This document shows positions 53,816 through 62,913 of a stretch of DNA of 64,000 bases, piece by piece (within the stretch, counting starts at the first letter, position 1; each line of letters opens with the position of its first letter). The notes under the pieces were generated by a model. The model was not told the DNA's origin, did no database searches, and saw only the letters and a program-made list of their open reading frames with translations. Origin of the DNA: Teichococcus aestuarii (GTDB lineage: Bacteria; Pseudomonadota; Alphaproteobacteria; Acetobacterales; Acetobacteraceae); contig NZ_PDOA01000005.1 in NCBI RefSeq assembly GCF_003116135.1, positions 186,001 to 250,000 on the forward strand. The letters are read 5' to 3'. Position numbers and translations under genes: made by a program.

Positions 53816-56388
53816 GCCGCACGGCTTCCCGTGAGAGCGGCGGCGAAGGCCTGCTCCAGGATGGCGTCCTGCTCCTCGTCATGCGTGCCGTGGAAGCTGC
53901 CGGCGGGCGACGGTGAAGCCGAACGGCCGACATAGGCGAGGCGCGGGTGCCGGCAGCCCGCTTCCGTCGCGATGGTTTCAAGCTGACGGTCCAGCCATCG
54001 CCAGGCGCCCATGTTCTCCGGCTCCTCCTGCACCCAGAGCAGCCGGGCGCGTGGCCAGCGGCGGAGCTGCGCGGCGATCTCAGCGGCGGGCAGCGGATAG
54101 AGCTGTTCCAGCCGCAGGACGGTCACTCCGGCTGCCTCGCGGGCGGCGCGCATCGCCTCCAGCTCATAGGCGATCTTGCCCGAGCAGAGCAGCACGATCT
54201 CCACAGCCTCCGGTGGCCCCTCTGGAGCGAGGGCTAGGAGCGGGCGGAAACCGGTGCCGGGCAGGAAGTCGGCCAGCGGGGAGAGGGCCTCGGGCAGGCG
54301 CAGCAGCTTCTTCGGGCTCATCACGACCAGCGGGCGGTCGTGGTGGCCGAGCGCCTGCTCGCGCAGCAGTTGGAAGTAGTTGGCCGGGGTGGAGGGCTGC
54401 ATGATCCGCAGGTTCTCCCCCGCCGCCAGTTGCAGGTAGCGCTCCAGCCGCGCCGAGGAATGCTCCGGCCCCTGTCCCTCCAGCCCGTGCGGCAGCAGCA
54501 GCACGAGGCGCGAGGGGGCGCACCACTTCGCCTCCGCGGCGGCGATGAACTGGTCGATGATGATCTGCGCGCCGTTAGCGAAGTCGCCGAACTGCGCCTC
54601 CCAGATCACCAGGGCGTCCGGCCGCTCCAGGCTGTAGCCGTATTCGAAGCCAAGCACGGCATACTCGGAAAGGGGGCTGTTGAAGGCCTGGAAGCGCGCC
54701 TGGTTCGGCGCCAGGGCATCCAGCCCCACATGGCGCGCGCCGCTGGCGGCGTCGGCCAGGGCGAAGTGGCGGTGGGAGAAGGCGCCACGCACCACGTCCT
54801 GGCCCGAGAGCCGCACCGGCACGCCCTGCCGCAGCAGGCTGCCGAAGGCCAGCGCCTCGGCCAAGGGCCAGGGAATGCCCGCCGGCTCCAGCGCCCGCTG
54901 GCGCAGCACGCGGCCCATGCGCGGGTGCAGCGCCATCCCCTCCGGCGCTGCCGTCAGGGTAGCGGCGATCTCCTCCAGCATGGGCGCGGCGACGCCGGTC
55001 TCGGCGGCCCGGCGCGGCGGGCGGGGCGGATAGCCGCTTTCATTGCTGCGATAGCCCGCGGCCTCCTCGTAGCCGGCCTGGAAGCGGGCGCGCGCCGCCT
55101 CGGCGAGTGCGGCCACCTCCGCCTCCGTCACCACGCCCTCGGCCACCAGCCGGGCAGCGAAGGCGCGGGCCACCGGCACCTGCTCGGCGATGCGGGCATA
55201 AAGGCGCGGCTGGGTAAAGCCGGGCTCGTCGATCTCGTTATGGCCGTTGCGGCGGTAGCAGACGAGGTCCACCACCACATCACAGCCCTGGCTCTGGCGC
55301 CAGGCGAAGGCGATGTCGGCGGCACGGGCCACGGCAACAGGGTCGTCGCCGTTGACATGCAGGATGGCGCTGTCCACCGCCTTCCACGGCCCGGTACAGT
55401 GGCGCGAGGTACGCGCCTCCTGCGGCTCGGTGGTGAAGCCGATCTGGTTGTTGATGATCAGGTGCACCGTGCCGCCGACCGAATAGCCGGCAGGGCCGCC
55501 AAGCTGGATGCACTCGGTCACCACGCCCTGGCCCACCACGGCCGCGTCGGTGTGAATGATGATGGGTAGCACAGTGCCGGGACCGCCCGCCGCATCCTGC
55601 GCCGCGCGGGCGCGGCCCAGCACCAGCGGATTCACCGCCTCTAGGTGCGAGGGATTGGCGAGCAGGGTGACGGTGATCGGGTACCCGTCCAGCACCAGCT
55701 CCGCCTCCTGGCCGAGATGGTAGGGCACGTCGCCCGGCCGCGGCGGGTCGGCGGGGAAGGGATGCGCGCCCTTCACCTCAGCCACCAGCCGGGCGAGGGC
55801 GCGGCCCAGCACGTTGGCCATCAGCGACAGCCGGCCGCGATGCATGGTGCCGATCACCGCGCGGGACACGCCCTCGGCCGCCGCGCGGGCGAGCACACGG
55901 CGCAGCAGCGGCAGTACGGCCTCCGCCCCCTCGGCGCCGAAGCGCTTCTTGGTCGGGAACTTCCGGCCGAGCAGGGTCTCGAACTCCTCCGCCGCGATCA
56001 GCTCCGCCAGCAGCGCACGCGGATCGGCCGGCAGCGGCAGGCCCGTGCCCTCCTCGACGGCGTCGCGCAGCCAGGCGCGGCGCGCGGCATCGTCGATATG
56101 CGCCGATTCCACCGCCAGCGTGCCGGCATATAGGGCCTGCAGCGGCTCGGCGGGCAGCGTCCGGGGCGCCAGCGGGTCGAGCTGCGCCCGCAGGTGCCCT
56201 CGCTCGCGCCATTCCGCCGCCGCCAGCGCCCGCGTGGCCGCGCCCTCGCCGGCCGATACCTCCGCCTCGGCCAGCACCTGGAGAAGGATGCGCCAGCTTG
56301 GCTCCACCGAGGCAGGGTCAGCCTCGAAGGCGCGCTGCATCGTCGCGAGGTAGGCATAGCTGATGCCGGACAGGGGCGATGACGGCAT
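53812..56388 (-). CDS. 2-oxoglutarate dehydrogenase E1 paralogue
   Basis: An 858-residue ThDP-dependent 2-oxoacid dehydrogenase. The N-terminal helix (YAYLATMQRAFEADPASVEPSW) and the ThDP core are SucA-like: His183 in MHRGRL and His224 in YHLG, NPSHLEAVNP, the DDPVAVARAADIA and RRNGHNEIDEP metal site, and LPHGLEGQGPEHSSARLERYLQ. SucA of TCA cycles in this group is longer (about 950) and clusters with sucB and lpd; neither is here. It starts an operon with the Mct-like and Mcd-like genes, so a related 2-oxo dicarboxylate is the likely substrate. The E2/E3 partners must come from elsewhere. Confidence 0.85.
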   Translation of the reverse strand: MPSSPLSGISYAYLATMQRAFEADPASVEPSWRILLQVLAEAEVSAGEGAATRALAAAEWRERGHLRAQLDPLAPRTLPAEPLQALYAGTLAVESAHIDDAARRAWLRDAVEEGTGLPLPADPRALLAELIAAEEFETLLGRKFPTKKRFGAEGAEAVLPLLRRVLARAAAEGVSRAVIGTMHRGRLSLMANVLGRALARLVAEVKGAHPFPADPPRPGDVPYHLGQEAELVLDGYPITVTLLANPSHLEAVNPLVLGRARAAQDAAGGPGTVLPIIIHTDAAVVGQGVVTECIQLGGPAGYSVGGTVHLIINNQIGFTTEPQEARTSRHCTGPWKAVDSAILHVNGDDPVAVARAADIAFAWRQSQGCDVVVDLVCYRRNGHNEIDEPGFTQPRLYARIAEQVPVARAFAARLVAEGVVTEAEVAALAEAARARFQAGYEEAAGYRSNESGYPPRPPRRAAETGVAAPMLEEIAATLTAAPEGMALHPRMGRVLRQRALEPAGIPWPLAEALAFGSLLRQGVPVRLSGQDVVRGAFSHRHFALADAASGARHVGLDALAPNQARFQAFNSPLSEYAVLGFEYGYSLERPDALVIWEAQFGDFANGAQIIIDQFIAAAEAKWCAPSRLVLLLPHGLEGQGPEHSSARLERYLQLAAGENLRIMQPSTPANYFQLLREQALGHHDRPLVVMSPKKLLRLPEALSPLADFLPGTGFRPLLALAPEGPPEAVEIVLLCSGKIAYELEAMRAAREAAGVTVLRLEQLYPLPAAEIAAQLRRWPRARLLWVQEEPENMGAWRWLDRQLETIATEAGCRHPRLAYVGRSASPSPAGSFHGTHDEEQDAILEQAFAAALTGSRAA

Positions 56389-56479
56389 GGACGGTCCTCA
56401 GAAGCGTTCGCCGGTGCCCACGGGCCCGGCGTTGTGGCCACGATACCATCGCGATTTTGGCAACCCATGCGCAAAACCA

Positions 56480-56494
56480 TATAAAAGCTATAAC
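56480..56494. promoter_or_regulatory. LysR-box-like site between E1 operon and lysR copy 1
   Basis: On the minus strand it reads GTTATAGCTTTTATA. It resembles the sites at 57567 and 62914 (core TATAGCT-N2-TA). It lies in the 145-bp divergent interval, 92 bp before the E1 ATG and 40 bp before the lysR ATG. Confidence 0.55.
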
Positions 56495-56533
56495 CCAGAC
56501 GTTGGATCTGGCGAGGCAGGGGAGGCCGGAGGC

Positions 56534-57547
56534 ATGGATCTGCTGGAGATTCGCTATTTTATGGAGGTCGCCGCCGCCGGCAGCCTGTCGCGGGCGGCGG
56601 TGCGGCTGGGGGTGAGCCAGCCCGCGCTGAGCCGGCAGATCGGCCGGCTGGAGGCCGAGCTGCGCGGCCCGCTCCTCTACCGGCACGGCCGTGGTGTCTC
56701 GCTGACCGCGGCGGGGCAGCGCTTCCTGGAGGTCAGCCAGAGCGTGGTCCAGCAACTCTCCGACGTGCGGGAGGAGCTGGCCGCCGGCGCGCCCGACGCG
56801 GTCGGGCAGGTGACGCTCGGCATCCCGCCATCGCTCTCGGCCAGCATGGGCGCCGACCTAGCGCTGTGCTTCGCCGCCGAGTTCCCGCGTGCCCGGCTGC
56901 GCATCCGCGAGGCGTTCAGTGCCGTGCTGCTCGAATGGACCGAGGCGCAGCGCATCGACCTCGCCGTGCTCTACGACGCCCGCAGCAGCCCGAGCCTGAT
57001 CGCCACGCCGCTGCTGCTGGAGGATCTGTTCCTCGTTGAGCCGCCTGCCGCCGCCGGGCCGGAGGCGGCGCCCGGGCCGCCGGTGCGGCTGGCCGAGCTG
57101 GCCGGGCGGGACTGCGTGCTGCCCGGCCCCGAGAACGGCCTGCGGCGCGTGCTGGATTCCGCCTGCGCCGCCGAGGGCGTGCGGCCGCGCGTGCTGACCG
57201 AGGTCGATTGCGTCGCCGCGCTGAAGCAGCTTGTGGAGCGCGGCGTCGGCACCACGGTGCTGCCCTTCGGCGCCGTGCACCGCGAGGTGAAGGACCAGCG
57301 GCTGCGCGTGCGCCCCTTCGCCTCGCCGGCGATGCGCGCCCTGCTGGTGATCGCCACGCCCTCCAACAAGCCGGTGACGCCGCTGGTGCGCGCCGCCGTG
57401 CGCATCATCCAGGCGGAGGTGGAGCGGCTGGTGCCGCTCGACGTGCTGCGCGGCGTGACACGCAACCTCGACGGCTCGCCGCTGCGCCCGCGGCAGGGTG
57501 GGGTTGAGGAGGGCGGCGCCGCCCCCGCCGCTGGCGCGGCGCCCTGA
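56534..57547 (+). CDS. LysR family transcriptional regulator, copy 1
   Basis: A 337-residue regulator. The N-terminal helix-turn-helix (MDLLEIRYFMEVAAAGSLSRAAV, then RLGVSQPALSRQIGRLE) and LLYRHGRGVSLTAAGQRFL are typical; the effector domain spans about 90-300, and the end has an unconserved Pro/Gly tail. The YRHGRG and AVLYD segments are shared with copy 2 at 62937, so the two are related. It is divergent from the E1 operon, the usual position for a LysR activator. It probably binds the site at 56480 and the one at 57567. Confidence 0.92.
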   Translation: MDLLEIRYFMEVAAAGSLSRAAVRLGVSQPALSRQIGRLEAELRGPLLYRHGRGVSLTAAGQRFLEVSQSVVQQLSDVREELAAGAPDAVGQVTLGIPPSLSASMGADLALCFAAEFPRARLRIREAFSAVLLEWTEAQRIDLAVLYDARSSPSLIATPLLLEDLFLVEPPAAAGPEAAPGPPVRLAELAGRDCVLPGPENGLRRVLDSACAAEGVRPRVLTEVDCVAALKQLVERGVGTTVLPFGAVHREVKDQRLRVRPFASPAMRALLVIATPSNKPVTPLVRAAVRIIQAEVERLVPLDVLRGVTRNLDGSPLRPRQGGVEEGGAAPAAGAAP

Positions 57548-57566
57548 CCCCGGCCCCGCCAGGCCG

Positions 57567-57581
57567 GTTATAGCTGATATC
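57567..57581. promoter_or_regulatory. LysR-box-like site upstream of the FAD-linked oxidase gene
   Basis: GTTATAGCTGATATC. Its GTTATAGCT and ATA elements match the site at 62914 (GCTATAGCTGATACT on the minus strand). It lies 141 bp before the oxidase ATG, just past the lysR copy 1 stop. Confidence 0.6.
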
Positions 57582-57722
57582 AGGCCACCCCGGATGGGAA
57601 GCGCCGGCGGCGTTCAGGATGATGCCCGGCGCCGGGCCCCGCCCTCCCTCCCTGTGGCGGGCACGAAGGAAGGGGAGGGGCGCCGCAGCGGCGCCCGCCC
57701 CGTGAGGAGGAGCTGACGAGCC

Positions 57723-59213
57723 ATGCCGGACACCATCCCCGCGCCGCCTGCCGGCCGGCCGCGCCGCAGCCTGACGACCGATTCCGCCCGCTTCGCGCGG
57801 GAGGTGCTGGAGCCGGTGCGCGCCATCGTGGGCGAGCGCGGCCTCCTCACCGACCGCGACGCCATGCAGCCGCTGATGGTGGCTTGGCGCGACAACTGGG
57901 AAGGGCGCGTGCCGCTGGTCGTCATGCCCGCCAGCACGGAGGAGCTAGCCGCGGTCGTGGCGGTCTGTGCCCGCACCGGCACGCCGATCGTGCCGCAGGG
58001 CGGCAATACCGGCCTGACCGGCGCCAGCCAGCCGCATGGTGACGACACGGAGATCGTCATCTCCACGCGGCGAATGAACCGCATCCGCGCGATCGACCTC
58101 GACAACGACACCATCACTGTCGATGCGGGCGTGGTGCTGCAGACGATCCAGGAGACGGCGCGCGCGCAGGGGCGCCTCTTTCCGCTCAGCCTCGGCGCGG
58201 AGGGGAGCTGCCAGATCGGCGGCAATCTTTCCACCAATGCCGGCGGTGTGCAGGCGCTGCGCTACGGCACGGCACGCGCACTGGTGGCGGGGTTGGAAGT
58301 GGTGCTGCCCGATGGCCGCGTCTGGGATGGTCTGCGCGGCCTGCGCAAGGACAATGCCGGCTACGACCTCAAGCAGCTCTTCATCGGCGCCGAGGGCACG
58401 CTCGGCATCATCACCGCCGCGACCCTGAAGCTGCTTCCGCTGCCCACCGCCTCCGCCACCGCCTTCCTGGCCACGGCCTCGCCCGCCACGGCGGTGGCCT
58501 GGCTGCGGCGCGCCAAGGCGCTGCTGGGTGAGAGCATCACCACCATGGAGCTGATGGAGCGTCGCTGCGTCGACATCGCGATGCGTCATAACGGCGCCAT
58601 CCGCGACCCGCTGGCCGATCGCCACGACTGGTACCTGATGGTGGAGATCGCCGACCAGGGCGAGCAGGCACCGCTGGAGGCGCGGCTGCTCGCCGCCTTC
58701 GAGGCGGGGCTGGAGAATGGCGAGCTGCTGGACGGCACGATCGCCGCCTCGGCCGAGCAGGCAGCCGGCATCCGCCGCATCCGTGAGGGCGCGCCGGAAG
58801 GGCAGCGGCTGGAGGGTGCCTCCTACAAGCACGACGTCTCCGTGCCCGTCTCGCAGGTGCCGCGCTTCATCGCCGAGGCAGACGCGGCGCTGGCGGCGCG
58901 CTTCCCCGGCATCCGCTCCTTTGCCTTCGGCCATCTGGGCGACGGCAACATCCACTACAACCCGATCCAAGCCGAGGGTGGCGACAAGGACCTCTGGCAA
59001 TCCTTTCTGCCGGAGGTGAACCTGATTGTGCACGATATCGTGGCGCGCCTCGGCGGCTCCATCACCGCCGAGCACGGCATCGGCCGGCTGCGCATCAACG
59101 AGGTGCCGCGCTACAAGAGCGCGGTGGAGATGGAGATGATGCGCCGGCTGAAGCGGTGCTTCGACCCGCAGAACCTGATGAACCCGGGCAAGCTGCTGCC
59201 GGACGCCGGCTGA
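57723..59213 (+). CDS. FAD-binding D-2-hydroxyacid dehydrogenase (GlcD/D2HGDH family)
   Basis: A 496-residue flavoprotein of the VAO/PCMH type. The FAD site PQGGNTGLTGASQPHGDD-type and the GGNLSTNAGGVQALRYG, RKDNAGYDLKQLFIGAEGTLG segments are clear. The C-terminal half holds GHLGDGNIHYN and ITAEHGIGR, the metal and substrate motifs of D-2-hydroxyglutarate and D-lactate dehydrogenases. It oxidises a D-2-hydroxyacid to the 2-oxoacid, probably passing electrons to a carrier. In this cluster it may supply the E1 enzyme's substrate (inference). It converges on tctC copy 2 with 7 bp between stop codons. Confidence 0.9.
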   Translation: MPDTIPAPPAGRPRRSLTTDSARFAREVLEPVRAIVGERGLLTDRDAMQPLMVAWRDNWEGRVPLVVMPASTEELAAVVAVCARTGTPIVPQGGNTGLTGASQPHGDDTEIVISTRRMNRIRAIDLDNDTITVDAGVVLQTIQETARAQGRLFPLSLGAEGSCQIGGNLSTNAGGVQALRYGTARALVAGLEVVLPDGRVWDGLRGLRKDNAGYDLKQLFIGAEGTLGIITAATLKLLPLPTASATAFLATASPATAVAWLRRAKALLGESITTMELMERRCVDIAMRHNGAIRDPLADRHDWYLMVEIADQGEQAPLEARLLAAFEAGLENGELLDGTIAASAEQAAGIRRIREGAPEGQRLEGASYKHDVSVPVSQVPRFIAEADAALAARFPGIRSFAFGHLGDGNIHYNPIQAEGGDKDLWQSFLPEVNLIVHDIVARLGGSITAEHGIGRLRINEVPRYKSAVEMEMMRRLKRCFDPQNLMNPGKLLPDAG

Positions 59214-59220
59214 ACGGCCT

Positions 59221-60204
59221 TTATTCCAGCCGCAGCCCCGCTTCGCGCACCACGCGTGTCAGGGTTGCCACGTCCTGCCGCGCCATGCTGTCCATCTCCG
59301 CTGCCGTCAGCGGCTTGAGCACCACGCCGGAGGCGGCGGCCACCTCCCGCACCTTCGGGTCCCGCGTCGCCGCGCGCAGGGCGGCGTTGACCTTCTCGAT
59401 CACCGCCGGCGGCGTGCCGGCGGGCGCGAAGACCGCGAACCAGGCATCCACCGTGTAGCCGGGCAGCCCGGCCTCCGCCGTTGTCGGCACCTCCGGCAGC
59501 GCCGGCAGGCGGGCGTCGCTGGCGACCGCCAGGGCGCGGAGCTGCCCGCCCTTGAGCAGCGACATGGCGGAGGAGGGCGTGGTGATGAAGATGTCCACGC
59601 GCCCGCCCACGACATCCTGCAGGGCCGGCGCTGCGCCGCGGTAGGGCACGTGCAGCATCGGCGCGCCCACGCGCTGCGCCAGCTGCAGCCCGGCGATGTT
59701 CTGGATCGAGCCGGTGCCGGCGGAGGCGTAGGTGACGCGGCCGGGATTTTCCCGGATATGCGCCACCAGCTCGGCTAGGCTTCGGACGGGGATACCGGGG
59801 CCGGAGAAGATGACGTGCGGCGCCAGGGTGGCCATGCCCACGGCGGCGAGGTCGCGGTTCGGGTCCCAGCCGATATCCGGCGTCAGGGCCGCATTGGCGC
59901 CATGGTAGCCGGAATACTGCAGCAGCAGGGTGTAGCCGTCCGGCTTGGCGCGGGTAACGGCCAGGATGCCCACATTGCCATTGCCGCCCGAACGGTTCTC
60001 GATCACCACCGGCTGCCCCAGCGCCTGGCCCAGCGCCTCCTGGAACAGCCGGGCGGCGAAGTCGGTGCCCCCGCCAGGCGGGTTGGGCACGACGAGCGTG
60101 ATGGACCGGTTCGGCCATCCGGCCTCGACCTCACTCTGGGCCTGCGCCTGGCCCGCGGCAGCAAGCCCCGTCGTCGCCAGAAGCAGGCGGCGTGTGATCT
60201 CCAT
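59221..60204 (-). CDS. Tripartite tricarboxylate transporter substrate-binding protein (TctC/Bug), copy 2
   Basis: A 327-residue periplasmic binding protein. Signal peptide MEITRRLLLATTGLAAAGQAQA; then WPNRSITLVVPNPPGGGTDFAARL, IENRSGGNGNVGI and MLHVPYRGAAPALQDVVGGRVD. The ATG at 60204 is preferred over the TTG at 60234. Last gene of the group ThDP enzyme-hydroxyacid dehydrogenase-TctC, 57 bp after the dehydrogenase. No membrane subunits are in the window. Ligand presumably a carboxylate. Confidence 0.92.
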   Translation of the reverse strand: MEITRRLLLATTGLAAAGQAQAQSEVEAGWPNRSITLVVPNPPGGGTDFAARLFQEALGQALGQPVVIENRSGGNGNVGILAVTRAKPDGYTLLLQYSGYHGANAALTPDIGWDPNRDLAAVGMATLAPHVIFSGPGIPVRSLAELVAHIRENPGRVTYASAGTGSIQNIAGLQLAQRVGAPMLHVPYRGAAPALQDVVGGRVDIFITTPSSAMSLLKGGQLRALAVASDARLPALPEVPTTAEAGLPGYTVDAWFAVFAPAGTPPAVIEKVNAALRAATRDPKVREVAAASGVVLKPLTAAEMDSMARQDVATLTRVVREAGLRLE

Positions 60205-60261
60205 GATGCGTTCCCCCAATTTTTCTTTGTTCAAGGCGTCGTCGGAAGGCAGGGCGTCGTG

Positions 60262-61227
60262 TCAGCCCGGTGCCGGCTCGAGCAGGTTGATCGGCCGCCC
60301 GGCCTCGAAGGCCAGGATCTGCTCCACCGCCGTATCGTAGAGCGTTTCGTAGGTGGCTTCCTCCACATAGCCGAGATGCGGCGTGCAGAGCGCGTTGGGC
60401 AGGGCCAGCAGCGGGTGGCGCCCGCCCAGCACCGGCTCTTCCTCATACACATCGACCGCCGCGCGGCCGGGCCGGCCCTGGCGCAGCGCCGCTTCCAGCG
60501 CGCCGGCCTCGATGATCGGCGCCCGGCTGGTGTTCACCAGCAGCGCGCCGGGCTTCATCCGCGCGAGGTCGGCGGCCGTCACCACGCCCCGCGTGTCCGG
60601 CGTCAGGCGGATGTGCAGGGACAGCACGTCGCTTTCCGCGAAGAAGCGTTCGCGGCTGTCGGCCACCGCGTAGCCGGCGGCGGCGGCGCGCTCCCACGTG
60701 CCCTCGCGGCCCCAGCACAGGATGCGCATGCCGAAGGCCTCGCCCACCCTGGCCACGCGGCCGCCGATCCGCCCCAGCCCGTAGAGGCCCAGCACCCGCC
60801 CCGACACGCCGGTGCCGAGGCTGCCCTGCCATTGCCCGCTGCGCAGCCGCTGCACCTCCTCCGGAATGTGCCGCAGCGCCGCCAGGATCAGCGCCCAGGT
60901 CAGCTCCGCCGTCGCCTCCACCCCGCCGCCACCACCGGCGCAGACGGTGATGCCGAGCGCCCGGCAAGCGGCGATGTCGATATGGTCGACGTTGCGTCCC
61001 GTCTGGCTGATCAGCCGCAGCCGGGGCAGGCGCTCCAAGATAGCGCGGGGCAGGGCGGTGCGCTGCTGGGTGAGCAGCACCGCCTCGGCCTCCGCGAGGC
61101 GCGCGGCCAGCTCGTCCGCGTCGCGCGGCGCGTCGTGGAAAATGTCGAGCCGGTGGCCGCCCAGCTTCGCAGCGCAGCGCAGATTGGCGAAGGCGCGTGA
61201 ATAGTCGTCGATGATGGCGATGCGCAT
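60262..61227 (-). CDS. D-isomer-specific 2-hydroxyacid dehydrogenase (NAD-dependent)
   Basis: A 321-residue two-domain dehydrogenase. NAD site GLGRIG (150-155), catalytic Arg235 (NTSRAPII), Glu in YEEEP (about 262-264) and His284 (CTPHLGY) are in place. It reduces a 2-oxoacid or oxidises a D-2-hydroxyacid. The start ATG 61227 lies 10 bp after the ThDP enzyme's stop, so the two are co-transcribed. Which keto acid it uses is not visible. Confidence 0.92.
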   Translation of the reverse strand: MRIAIIDDYSRAFANLRCAAKLGGHRLDIFHDAPRDADELAARLAEAEAVLLTQQRTALPRAILERLPRLRLISQTGRNVDHIDIAACRALGITVCAGGGGGVEATAELTWALILAALRHIPEEVQRLRSGQWQGSLGTGVSGRVLGLYGLGRIGGRVARVGEAFGMRILCWGREGTWERAAAAGYAVADSRERFFAESDVLSLHIRLTPDTRGVVTAADLARMKPGALLVNTSRAPIIEAGALEAALRQGRPGRAAVDVYEEEPVLGGRHPLLALPNALCTPHLGYVEEATYETLYDTAVEQILAFEAGRPINLLEPAPG

Positions 61228-61237
61228 GCTGGTCGCC

Positions 61238-62875
61238 TCAGCCCTGCGCCGCTTCGCGCGGCAGCACCGCCCGCAGCGAGGTGCGCACCACGGCCACCAG
61301 CGGCCCCGGCGCGCGCAGCGCCGCCTCCAGTGCCGGCATGTCGGCCTCGCTGTCCACCCGCAGCAGCGGCGCGCCGAAGGCTGCGCACCAGGCGCCGAGG
61401 TCGGGGTTGGCGAGGTCGGTGCCCGAGACGCGGCCCGGATGCTGCCGTTCCTGGTGGATGCGGATGGAGGCGTAGCTGCCATTGTCGGACAGCAGCAGCT
61501 TGATCGGCAGGCCGCGCGCCATGCCGACGGCCAGCTCGCTGCCGGTCATCAGCGCACCGCCGTCGCCCACCGCGCAGATCACCGCGCGCTCCGGGTGGCG
61601 CAGTGCCGCGGCCACCGCCGCCGGCACGCCGAAGCCCATGGCACCCGAGATCGGCGCCAGCAGGCGCTGCGGCGGGCGCCAGGACAGCTTGCGGTAGAAG
61701 GGTGCGGCGAAGGTGCCTGCATCGAGCGTGACGATGGCATCCGCCGGCGCGCACGCGCCGACGAGCTGCGCCACGCGCAGAAAGGGCAGCCCGTCCGGAA
61801 AGCCCTCGACCGTGGCGCGACTGTCCGCCTCTTGGAGCTGGCGCAGGCGCTGGTTCCAGGCATTGCGGCCGGGCGGGGCGGCGGGGGGCTCGGCGGTGAG
61901 CGAGGCCAGCACGGCGGGGGCCTCGGCGGCGATGGCCAGCTCCGCCGGGAACAGCCAGCCCAGGAAGCGCGGGTCGGCGCAGACATGCACCAGCCGCTGC
62001 CCCGGCGCGGGCCAGCTATACCCTTGGGTGGTGATGTCGGTCAGCCGCGTGCCGAGGGCGAGCACGAGGTCCGACTCCGCGAAGGCGGCCCGCTGCGCGT
62101 CCGGGTTGCGTAGGCCGAGATCGCCCGCATAGAGGGGATGGTCGTTGGGGAACAGGTCCTGCCGGCGGAAGGAGACCGCCACGGGAAGCCGCCACGCCTC
62201 GGCGAAGGCCAGCAGCGCCTCGCGCCCCCCCGCAACGTCCAGCCCATGGCCGGCCAGCAGGATGGGGCGCTCGGCGCGCCGCAGCAGGCCTGCGAGTTCC
62301 GCGGTGGTCGCGGCTGGCAGCGCGGCGCCGGCGAGCCGGGTTGGCGGCAGGGCAGGGACGGCGCAGGGCGCGGCCAGCACATCTTCCGGGAGGGCCAGCA
62401 CCACCGGTCCCGGCACACCCTGGGTCGCCATGTTCCAGGCGCGGGCGATCAGCTCTGGCACCTCGTCCGGATGCGTGGCCTCGCCGACCCACTTGGCGAT
62501 GCCGCCGAACATCGCGGCATAGTCGATCTCCTGGAAGGCGCGGCGGCGCAGGTCGCGCTTCTCGATCTGGCCGACCAGCAGGATCAGCGGCACGGCATCC
62601 TGCTCGGCGGTGTGCAGGGCGATGGCGGCGTTGCAAGCGCCCGGGCCGCGCGAGACCAGCACAATGCCGGGGCGGCCGGTGAGCTTGGCATCGGCCACCG
62701 CCATGAAGCCCGCGCCGCCCTCGTGGCGGCAGGTCACGAGGTCCACGGAAGGGTGCGCGTGCAGGGCGTCGAGCAGGGCAATGTAGGATTCCCCCGGCAC
62801 GCAGAAGGCGCGGTCTGCCCCCCGCGCGGCCAGGGTGTCGAGGAGGATCTCGGCGGCGGTCTTGGCGTTTCCCAT
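61238..62875 (-). CDS. Acetolactate-synthase-like ThDP-dependent enzyme
   Basis: A 545-residue member of the ThDP/FAD-type decarboxylase superfamily. The catalytic Glu52 is in CRHEGGAG, and the ThDP motif GDGGALMTGSELAVGMARGLPIKLLLSDNGSY shows the GDG-x(25-30)-N pattern. FAD-binding Arg/Trp residues of true IlvB are not obvious, and there is no small subunit nearby. It may be a 2-oxoacid decarboxylase or carboligase. It begins the operon with the hydroxyacid dehydrogenase and is divergent from lysR copy 2 with a 61-bp interval carrying a LysR-box-like site. Confidence 0.85.
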   Translation of the reverse strand: MGNAKTAAEILLDTLAARGADRAFCVPGESYIALLDALHAHPSVDLVTCRHEGGAGFMAVADAKLTGRPGIVLVSRGPGACNAAIALHTAEQDAVPLILLVGQIEKRDLRRRAFQEIDYAAMFGGIAKWVGEATHPDEVPELIARAWNMATQGVPGPVVLALPEDVLAAPCAVPALPPTRLAGAALPAATTAELAGLLRRAERPILLAGHGLDVAGGREALLAFAEAWRLPVAVSFRRQDLFPNDHPLYAGDLGLRNPDAQRAAFAESDLVLALGTRLTDITTQGYSWPAPGQRLVHVCADPRFLGWLFPAELAIAAEAPAVLASLTAEPPAAPPGRNAWNQRLRQLQEADSRATVEGFPDGLPFLRVAQLVGACAPADAIVTLDAGTFAAPFYRKLSWRPPQRLLAPISGAMGFGVPAAVAAALRHPERAVICAVGDGGALMTGSELAVGMARGLPIKLLLSDNGSYASIRIHQERQHPGRVSGTDLANPDLGAWCAAFGAPLLRVDSEADMPALEAALRAPGPLVAVVRTSLRAVLPREAAQG

Positions 62876-62913
62876 GCGGCATGAATAGCGCGACGGGGCA
62901 TGCGCTGGCTTGC

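Noticed and set aside
53812..56388. Calling the E1 gene the housekeeping sucA
   Set aside because: No sucB, lpd or other TCA genes are adjacent, and it is coupled to CoA-chemistry genes. Not excluded until the rest of the genome is seen.
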